Source of the DNA: Thermoleophilaceae bacterium
GTDB taxonomy: Bacteria > Actinomycetota > Thermoleophilia > Solirubrobacterales > Thermoleophilaceae
DNA length: 6,319 nt
Direction of reading: 5' to 3'
Assembly: GCA_013695885.1 (NCBI GenBank)
Contig: JACCZP010000226.1
Span: 1-6,319 of the forward strand
This document shows, in pieces, positions 1-5,153 of this stretch. The notes under the pieces were generated by a model that worked only from the letters and a program-made list of their open reading frames with translations, searched no databases and was not told where the DNA came from. Each line of letters starts with the position of its first letter. Position 1 is the first letter of the stretch. Made by a program: the position numbers and the translations under genes.

Positions 1-2272
1 TTCCGTCGCCGTTCGCGCCGTTCGCGCCGTCTGCCGCCGCGCCGTCGCCGTCCGCGCCGGCCGGTACCGGCTCCCGCGGCTCGCGCGCCCACTCCTCGTC
101 GAAGTCGACCTTCCACTTCTCGGTCTCGGGGTCGCGCTCCATCTTCAGCTTCGCCCGGAACTGGCGTCCGGAGCGGCCCTTGAAGCCGGTGACCGGCTTC
201 TCGGTGCGCCCCACGCGGTGCTCGGGGTCGGCGGCCACGCTGGCCATCAGCTCCTTGGCCACGGCCGGAGGCAGGCTCTTCCCGGCCTTGCGCTTCCAGA
301 TCACGAACCCGCAGCCGGGATCCTCCTTGCTCCAGCACGAGTAGCCCTTGCGGTTCTCCCTGACGTCGCGACCACACACGGGACAGGGCCCGAGGTTGGC
401 ACGCTCGATCTTCACGTCCTTGAGCTTGTCGAGCTCCGCGACCGTCTCGGTGGTGAAGCGCTCGATGTCGGCCATGAACGCCGGTCGCGAGTCGCTCCCC
501 TGCTCGATCAGCCCGAGCCGTCGTTCCCACGAGCCGGTCAGCTCGGGCGAGGTGAGCGGGTGCTCGCCGAGCAGCCGGATCACCTGGATGCCCTTGTCGG
601 TGGCCGCGAGTGCCCGGCCGTCGCGCTCGATGTAGCCCACGTCAATCAGGCGCTCGATGATGGACGCGCGCGTGGCCGGCGTTCCGATCCCCGAGTCCTT
701 CATGGCCTCGCGGAGCTCCGCGTCGTCCACCACCTTCCCCGCGGTCTCCATGGCCCCGAGCAACGAGGCGTCGCTGAAGCGCCGCGGCGGCTGGGTCTCC
801 TTGCGCAGCGAGTCGACCGCGCGCGTGTCCACCTGCTCGCTCTGCTCGAGCTTCGGCAGCCGCTGGTCTCCGCCCGAGTCCTCCTCGCTGCCCTTCTCGT
901 CGACGTCCTCGCCGTAGACCGCCTTCCAGCCGGGCACGAGCATCACCCGTCCACTGGTGCGGAAGACGTGCCCGGCGGCCTCGTCCGCGACGGCGCTCGC
1001 CGCGACCGTCGTCTCCACGCGGGTGCGCTCGTAGACCGCCTCCGGGTGGAAGATCGCGAGGAACCGGCGCGCGACCAGGTCGTAGACGCGGCGCTCGTCG
1101 TCCTTCATCCGTCCGAGGTCGTGCTCGGCGCGCGTGGGGATGATCGCGTGGTGGTCCTCGACCTTCGCATCGTTCACCACCCGCCCGAGCGGGAGCTTCT
1201 CGAGGCCGGACACGTAGGCGGCGGCCGTGCGGTAGGCCGGCTCGCGCCCGACGAGCTCGGCGGTGGGACGGATCTCGGCCACCAGGTCACCGGTCAGGAA
1301 GCGCGAGCTGGTGCGCGGATAGGTGATGGCCTTGTGCTGCTCGTAGAGGCCTTGCGCGGCCGAGAGCGTGCGGCGGGCCGAGAAGCCGTAGCGCGTGTTG
1401 GCGTGACGCTGGAGGGACGTGAGGTCGTAGAGCAGCTGGGGACGCTCGCGCTCCTCCTTGCGCTCGAGCTTCGTGATCTCGCCCCGCTTGCCCGTGCAGG
1501 CCTCGACCACCTGCGCGGCCTGCTCCTCGGAGATGCGCTTGCCGCCCTGGTAGCGGCCGCGGTACGCGCGCTCGTCCGAAGCCTCGAAAGCGGCCTCGAC
1601 GAGCCAGTAGGGCTCCGGCTTGAACGCCCGGATCTCCTCCTCGCGACGGGCGACGAGCGCGAGCGTCGGGGTCTGCACCCGCCCGAGCGAGACCGCCCCG
1701 TCGAACGCCGAGCGCAGCCGGATCGACGCGGCGCGCGTGGCGTTCATGCCAACCACCCAGTCGGCCTCGGAGCGGGAGCGGGCGGCGGCCTCGAGCGAGG
1801 CCATGTCCTCACCCGGACGAAGCTCCTCGAAGGCGTTGCGGATCGCGCTCTTGGTCATCGAGGAGAGCCACAGCCGCTGGACGGGCTTCTTCGCGCTCGA
1901 GGTCTCGTAGACGTAGGCGAAGATGAGCTCGCCCTCGCGACCGGCGTCGCAGGCGTTGATCACGAGGTCGACGTCGTCGCGGCGCATGAGGCGGTGGACG
2001 GCGGTGAGCTGCTTGCGCGAGCGCTCGTCGTTGGGCACGAGCTTGAAGCCGTCGGGGACGATCGGAAGGTCCGCGAAGCGCCACTTCTTGAGCTTCGGGT
2101 CGTAGTCCTCGGGCGGAGCGAGACCGACGAGATGGCCGACCGCCCACGAGATCACATAGTCGTCGCCCTCGAGATGGGTCTTGTCCTTGGAGGACTTGAA
2201 CGTCCCCGGCAGGGCGCCGGCGAGGTCGCGCCCCACGGAGGGCTTCTCGGCTATGACGAGCGTCTTGGCCAC
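1..2272 (-). CDS. topB: DNA topoisomerase III (type IA), 3' end cut by window edge
   Basis: Type IA topoisomerase, which cuts and passes single DNA strands to relax negative supercoils and decatenate replication or recombination intermediates in the cytoplasm. From the GTG at 2272, 757 codons are visible with no stop before the edge. The N-terminus is a Toprim domain: AEKPSVGRDLA with E9, then the acidic motif DAGREGE at D109-E115. SLGRVQTPTL lies at 195-204. The active-site tyrosine is Y318 in ITYPRTSSRFL. A four-cysteine zinc-finger-like unit follows (C630, C633, C646, C654), then a topoisomerase C-terminal repeat-like segment to about 720. AEKPSVGRDLA and DAGREGE match the Bacillus TopB style and differ from the VESPAKA start of TopA. 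The tail from about 735 is low-complexity Ala/Gly/Asp/Asn. GTG is chosen because the family begins almost exactly there; no good Shine-Dalgarno is seen. Family assignment is very secure. The gene symbol is slightly less so, since TopB-like paralogues exist. Confidence 0.96.
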   Translation of the reverse strand, partial: MAKTLVIAEKPSVGRDLAGALPGTFKSSKDKTHLEGDDYVISWAVGHLVGLAPPEDYDPKLKKWRFADLPIVPDGFKLVPNDERSRKQLTAVHRLMRRDDVDLVINACDAGREGELIFAYVYETSSAKKPVQRLWLSSMTKSAIRNAFEELRPGEDMASLEAAARSRSEADWVVGMNATRAASIRLRSAFDGAVSLGRVQTPTLALVARREEEIRAFKPEPYWLVEAAFEASDERAYRGRYQGGKRISEEQAAQVVEACTGKRGEITKLERKEERERPQLLYDLTSLQRHANTRYGFSARRTLSAAQGLYEQHKAITYPRTSSRFLTGDLVAEIRPTAELVGREPAYRTAAAYVSGLEKLPLGRVVNDAKVEDHHAIIPTRAEHDLGRMKDDERRVYDLVARRFLAIFHPEAVYERTRVETTVAASAVADEAAGHVFRTSGRVMLVPGWKAVYGEDVDEKGSEEDSGGDQRLPKLEQSEQVDTRAVDSLRKETQPPRRFSDASLLGAMETAGKVVDDAELREAMKDSGIGTPATRASIIERLIDVGYIERDGRALAATDKGIQVIRLLGEHPLTSPELTGSWERRLGLIEQGSDSRPAFMADIERFTTETVAELDKLKDVKIERANLGPCPVCGRDVRENRKGYSCWSKEDPGCGFVIWKRKAGKSLPPAVAKELMASVAADPEHRVGRTEKPVTGFKGRSGRQFRAKLKMERDPETEKWKVDFDEEWAREPREPVPAGADGDGAAADGANGANGDG
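11..28 (-). repeat. Two tandem 9-bp units in the low-complexity topB tail
   Basis: The 9-mer GTTCGCGCC occurs twice in tandem and reads on the minus strand as Gly-Ala-Asn twice. It lies in a longer GCC/GTC-rich stretch (about 1-60) that encodes the Ala/Gly/Asp tail of the topoisomerase. Such runs are prone to slippage, so tail length may vary between strains. The tail has no visible catalytic or zinc-binding residues and is probably a flexible linker or extension. Confidence 0.6.
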
Positions 2273-2282
2273 TGGTGGCGGC

Positions 2283-2541
2283 TCACGATAGAGGTCCGTG
2301 CGGGTGCCCGGGCGGGGCCGGTGACACACTGGCGCCCTCGGCCCCGAGAAGACGCGCGATGGCCGCCGTCGGGCCTCGTGATCTGCCCGGCGACCTGGAC
2401 CAGCGTCAGGCCGCGGGACTGGCGCAGGCGACGGATCCGGCCGCCGATCACACCCGACCACTCCGTGTAGTACGGCCTGACCCAGCTCGGCGGGGCGCCC
2501 GCCCGCGACTGATTACCGAAGAAGATCCGAGGCCGTCCCAT
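2283..2541 (-). pseudogene. Truncated XRE-type helix-turn-helix regulator, probable remnant
   Basis: From the ATG at 2541 the minus strand reads a convincing protein for 61 residues. It starts MGRPRIFFGNQSR, has an aromatic stretch WVRPYYTEW at about 20-28, and then GGRIRRLRQSRGLTLVQVAG at 33-52, which is the first helix and the start of the second helix of an XRE/Cro-type fold. After RPDGGH (to H61) the recognition helix and the usual S-x-L-S-x-x-E-x-G stretch are missing. The frame instead gives Arg/Ser-rich sequence and stops at 2251, inside topB. In the +1 frame from 2360 the sequence reads AIARLLGAEG and ends with TGA at 2285-2283, eleven bases before the topB start. That could be the C-terminal end of the same gene joined by an internal, frame-breaking deletion, but this is inference. 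It would not bind DNA as drawn. A functional 96-residue protein ending at 2251 is the alternative, and I consider it less likely. Confidence 0.5.
2285..2290 (-). promoter_or_regulatory. Possible -10 element upstream of topB
   Basis: TATCGT on the minus strand fits the TANNNT pattern common in actinobacterial promoters. Twelve bases separate it from the topB GTG, so transcription would begin only a few bases before the start codon. No recognisable -35 hexamer is present at the usual spacing. The hexamer also overlaps the TGA that would end the alternative frame of the XRE remnant. This is weak, motif-only evidence. Confidence 0.2.
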
Positions 2542-2595
2542 CGACCCGAGCGACCATACGGGCTGCTTCGGGAAAGTCACCCGCGCTGTGCGCGT

Positions 2596-2656
2596 TACGG
2601 CACATGATGTTCGCCTCGGGCAACTCTTGTGCCGGGGAGTTAACTCGCGTGCCGTA
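2596..2656. repeat. Nested inverted repeats around a GTGCCG/CGGCAC core
   Basis: TACGGCAC at 2596-2603 is the exact reverse complement of GTGCCGTA at 2649-2656. CGGCACA at 2598-2604 also pairs perfectly with TGTGCCG at 2628-2634. The left arm could therefore pair with either right arm, and the two right arms are direct repeats of GTGCCG exactly 20 bp apart (2629 and 2649), about two helical turns. The layout could be a multi-copy operator or alternative RNA hairpins. Short GC-rich repeats also arise by chance, so function is not established. Confidence 0.35.
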
Positions 2657-2766
2657 GAGCACACGGAGCGAGAGGGCCTCAAGTCGGGGCAGAGAGCTCA
2701 GGCCGGACAGGGAGGCTCTGGTCAGGATCTTCACGACCTCTCCGCACTCGCGCCGAATCGCCTCCC

Positions 2767-2772
2767 TACGCT
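2767..2772 (+). promoter_or_regulatory. Possible -10 element of the phosphoesterase gene
   Basis: TACGCT fits TANNNT and lies eight bases before the GTG at 2781, which would give a leaderless or nearly leaderless transcript. This would agree with the absence of a Shine-Dalgarno sequence before that GTG. No -35 element is visible at 16-18 bp spacing. TANNNT is a loose pattern, so this is a weak call. Confidence 0.2.
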
Positions 2773-2780
2773 CCGCCGCC

Positions 2781-4016
2781 GTGGACTTCGGGCTCTTCGA
2801 CGCGACCCTCTGGCTGTCAACCGGACTCGACCTCGTGGTGGCCGCCGGCGTCCTCCTCGCAGTGCGGGCCCGACGGGCGTCACGCGCGCGTCCGGCGGTC
2901 ACGCTCGCGCGGGTTGCCGGCGCGTTCGCGCTCACAGCGACGCTCGTCGTCGCGAAGCTCGCCGTGCTCGTCGGCCTCGGCCTCGATCCCCTGTTCGGGG
3001 TGATCCATCTCGTCTTCCTCGACCTCGTGGTGGTGCTGCCCACCGTGGCCGCGGGCGTCCTTTGGCTCGGCTGGCGCCCGCCGCGGCGGGCCACGCGACC
3101 CGTACTCGCGCTCGCCGCGCTCTGCTGCCTGGCCGCCCCCGCCGGCGCCTACGCATCGTTCGTCGAGCCGTTCTCGCTGCGGGTCGAGCGGGCGAGCGTC
3201 GCTCTGCCGGACGGGCGCGGCGCGGCCTCGCCGATCCGGGTCGGAGTGCTGGCCGACATCCAGACCGACGACGTCGGCGCCCACGAGTGGGCGGCGGTCG
3301 AGGAGGTGATGCGGGCTCGGCCCGATCTCATCGTCCTTCCCGGCGACCTCTTCCAGGGAAGCGGCGCGGCGTTCGCGCGCGAGGGGCCGGAGCTTCGCGC
3401 GCTGCTCGGCCGCCTGGCGGCCCCCGGCGGGGTGTTCTTCGTCGAGGGCGATGCCGACGACCTCGACGACATCGCCCGGCTGGCCCGCGGGACGGGCGTG
3501 CGCGTGCTCGCCGACGAGATCGTCCGCACTCGGGTCCGGGGGCGCCCGGTCACCGTGGCCGGGAGCCGCCTGGCGTGGCGCGGTGCCGGCGCGCAGCGGG
3601 TGATCCGGCGGCTGGCCGAGGGCCCGGGCGAGGGGGATGTCCGCCTGGTCGTGGCCCACCGCCCCGATGCCGCGATCTCCCCGGCCGCCGGTCCGCGGAT
3701 CGACCTCGTGGTCGCCGGCCACACCCACGGCGGTCAGATCCAGCTTCCGCTTCTCGGGCCGCCCCTGGTCGCGTCCGAGGTGCCGCGCGAGGTCGGCGCC
3801 GGAGGCCTCCACCGGATGCCGGACGGGCCCCTGGTGTACGTGAGCAGGGGGATCGGCGTTGAGCACGGTCAGGCGCCGCGGATGCGGATGCTCGCCCCGC
3901 CTGAAGTGTCGGTGCTCGAAGTCGGCGGGACTCAGCCGGTGGTGCAGGCCCCGGAGTCCACGCGCCCGTCGGCCCGGGCGAGCGCCCGGCGGACGATCGT
4001 GTCCGGTACCCCGTAG
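2781..4016 (+). CDS. Membrane-anchored calcineurin-like metallophosphoesterase
   Basis: Predicted 411-residue enzyme that would hydrolyse phosphoesters with a two-metal centre; the substrate is unknown. Four hydrophobic segments (about 9-27, 44-67, 73-96, 108-124) precede the catalytic domain. Arg-rich loops after segments 1 and 3 suggest the domain faces outward. Visible catalytic motifs in order are D159-I-Q161, G188-D189 in PGDLFQG, G223-DAD-226, H293 in VAHRPD and H314-T-H316 in AGHTHGGQ. The overall order matches the YkuE/YaeI-like branch of the superfamily. The first motif has Gln where the usual Asp-x-His has His, and the GNHD box is replaced by GDAD, so a metal ligand and the catalytic His-bearing box are altered. 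The GTG start at 2781 gives a sensible first membrane helix, but no ribosome site supports it. The last 27 or so residues overlap the convergent protease gene and look like an unconserved extension. Family is secure; activity is uncertain because of the altered residues. Confidence 0.88.
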   Translation: MDFGLFDATLWLSTGLDLVVAAGVLLAVRARRASRARPAVTLARVAGAFALTATLVVAKLAVLVGLGLDPLFGVIHLVFLDLVVVLPTVAAGVLWLGWRPPRRATRPVLALAALCCLAAPAGAYASFVEPFSLRVERASVALPDGRGAASPIRVGVLADIQTDDVGAHEWAAVEEVMRARPDLIVLPGDLFQGSGAAFAREGPELRALLGRLAAPGGVFFVEGDADDLDDIARLARGTGVRVLADEIVRTRVRGRPVTVAGSRLAWRGAGAQRVIRRLAEGPGEGDVRLVVAHRPDAAISPAAGPRIDLVVAGHTHGGQIQLPLLGPPLVASEVPREVGAGGLHRMPDGPLVYVSRGIGVEHGQAPRMRMLAPPEVSVLEVGGTQPVVQAPESTRPSARASARRTIVSGTP

Positions 4017-5077
4017 CCCCCGCGCTCCGAGCTGCCGACGGTCGCGGCGAAGATCGTGGTGAGCACCCGACCGTCGCCGTCCACCATCGGTCCGCCGGAG
4101 TTCCCCTGCCGCACCCGGCCGCGCACAACGGTGATGCGCCGGCGGATGGGCCCGCGCCCGTAGGCGTCCTCGCTGGTCACGGTGGTGGTCTGGCCGAGGC
4201 GCCCGGGACGGATGTCGAACGGGCCGTTCTCCGGGTAGCCGAGGATGCCGCCCGCGGTGCCGATCTCGGCGGAGTCGTTCATCGCAAGCGCGGGGGCGCC
4301 GAGCAGGCCCGTGGCGCGGAGCACGGCCAGGTCGTTGTCCGGATCGAACCAGATCACGTCGGCGTCGTGGCGCACCTCCTGGCCGGTCAGCTGGACGGTG
4401 GTGTTCTCCTGGCCCGCGACCACGTGGGCGTTGGTCACCACCACGCCGCTGCCCGCCACCCATCCCGACCCCGAGACCCCGAGCCCGCACGCCGTGCCGA
4501 GCACTCGGACCGTGCTGCGCCGGGCGGCGCGGACGTCCGGGTCTCGGGCGATCGCCGTGTTCGGTCGGCGCACCCGCGGCTTCGGACCACGGATCTCGGG
4601 CACCGGATCGAAGCGCGCGAGGGCGTCCACCACGGGACCGGCCGAGGGCAGCGTCGCGTTCAGCCGCTGGAGGATCTCGGAGCCCCGCACGTCGCGGCGA
4701 AGGTTCTGCGGAGCTGAGGTCTGGAGCACGAGCGCCCCGCCGATCCAGGCGATGCCGAGCGCGAGGCAGGCCACCAGCACCGCGCCCCCCAGGCCGTCGA
4801 GGGCGCCGAGGCTTGCTGAGAGCCGCCCCCGGAGCCGGAACCCGAACAGCTCGAGGATCGTGGCGACGATCCCACCCACGAGGAGGGCGCCCGCCAGCGA
4901 GAACAGCGGGGCGAACGACGAGCCCTGCTCGACGAGGAGAGGGGCGAAGCGAGAGCCCACGACGCTTCCGACCGCGAAGCCCACCAGAGCGCACACACCG
5001 ACGATCAGCCCCTGCGAGTAGCCCCAGACGGCGAACAGGAGCGTAACAACGATGATGACCCAGTCGATCGGCGTCAC
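3932..5077 (-). CDS. marP: MarP-like membrane serine protease (CvpA plus trypsin-like domain)
   Basis: Membrane-bound trypsin-like protease of 381 residues from the GTG at 5077. In Mycobacterium tuberculosis MarP (Rv3671c) maintains intrabacterial pH under acid stress and processes the peptidoglycan hydrolase RipA. Four hydrophobic helices (about 4-19, 22-41, 55-77, 93-118) form the CvpA-type domain, followed by a linker and an extracytoplasmic protease. The catalytic triad is H218 in TNAHVVAG, D249 in DPDNDLAVL and S327 in QGNSGGP. C197 and C378 lie 181 residues apart, equal by my recollection to the C214-C395 disulfide of MarP, and the end SGAC is MarP-like too. An in-frame GTG at 5101 would add eight residues. 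I prefer 5077 because TPIDWVIIV then aligns with the MarP N-terminus, but neither start has a clear Shine-Dalgarno. The 3' end overlaps the phosphoesterase by 85 bp, and the gene diverges from the penicillin-binding protein. Confidence 0.93.
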   Translation of the reverse strand: MTPIDWVIIVVTLLFAVWGYSQGLIVGVCALVGFAVGSVVGSRFAPLLVEQGSSFAPLFSLAGALLVGGIVATILELFGFRLRGRLSASLGALDGLGGAVLVACLALGIAWIGGALVLQTSAPQNLRRDVRGSEILQRLNATLPSAGPVVDALARFDPVPEIRGPKPRVRRPNTAIARDPDVRAARRSTVRVLGTACGLGVSGSGWVAGSGVVVTNAHVVAGQENTTVQLTGQEVRHDADVIWFDPDNDLAVLRATGLLGAPALAMNDSAEIGTAGGILGYPENGPFDIRPGRLGQTTTVTSEDAYGRGPIRRRITVVRGRVRQGNSGGPMVDGDGRVLTTIFAATVGSSERGGYGVPDTIVRRALARADGRVDSGACTTG

Positions 5078-5138
5078 TGCGCGGCGAGACGTTAGCCGCA
5101 CCGCCGCCGAGACGTCGGGTCGCGACGGCTCTCGAAGA

Positions 5139-5148
5139 AGGATATCTT
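5139..5148. promoter_or_regulatory. Overlapping divergent -10 candidates between marP and the PBP gene
   Basis: The near-palindromic AAGGATATCTTT (5138-5149) is an AT-rich island in the spacer. On the plus strand it contains TATCTT (5143-5148), five bases before the PBP GTG at 5154, which suggests a leaderless transcript. On the minus strand it contains TATCCT (5144-5139), which would give marP a leader of roughly 30-55 bases depending on its start. The two hexamers overlap by two bases, so polymerase could not occupy both at once. No convincing -35 element was found for either direction. Confidence 0.35.
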
Positions 5149-5153
5149 TCGGC

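Larger units (their letters stand above)
2542..2780. other. Gene-free spacer between XRE remnant and phosphoesterase
   Basis: This 239-bp stretch carries no reading frame with recognisable protein features on either strand, although several frames are open because of GC bias. The part around 2590-2660 is noticeably less GC-rich than the flanks and contains several copies of GTGCCG/CGGCAC in both orientations (annotated separately). It is probably the regulatory region for the two divergent units, the XRE remnant with topB to the left and the phosphoesterase to the right. No tRNA, terminator hairpin with T-run, or riboswitch fold was recognised. Confidence 0.5.

Noticed and set aside
218..2470. 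750-codon open frame on the plus strand
   Set aside because: It is antisense to the clearly recognised topoisomerase, has Arg/Leu/Gly/His-rich composition and shows no family motif. GC bias at third positions explains the openness.
2513..2620. Minus-strand frame containing MCRNAHSAGDF, reminiscent of proteins that begin MCRN (DUF2277)
   Set aside because: The resemblance stops after four residues and the frame ends soon after without the rest of that family. It also overlaps the XRE remnant start.
2588..3862. 424-codon plus-strand frame overlapping the phosphoesterase
   Set aside because: Almost pure Arg/Gly/Pro/Ala in a shifted frame, whereas the frame starting at 2781 carries membrane helices and all the phosphoesterase motifs.
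3932..4030. Possible bidirectional terminator between the convergent genes
   Set aside because: The coding ends overlap, and I found no stable hairpin followed by a T-run on either strand.
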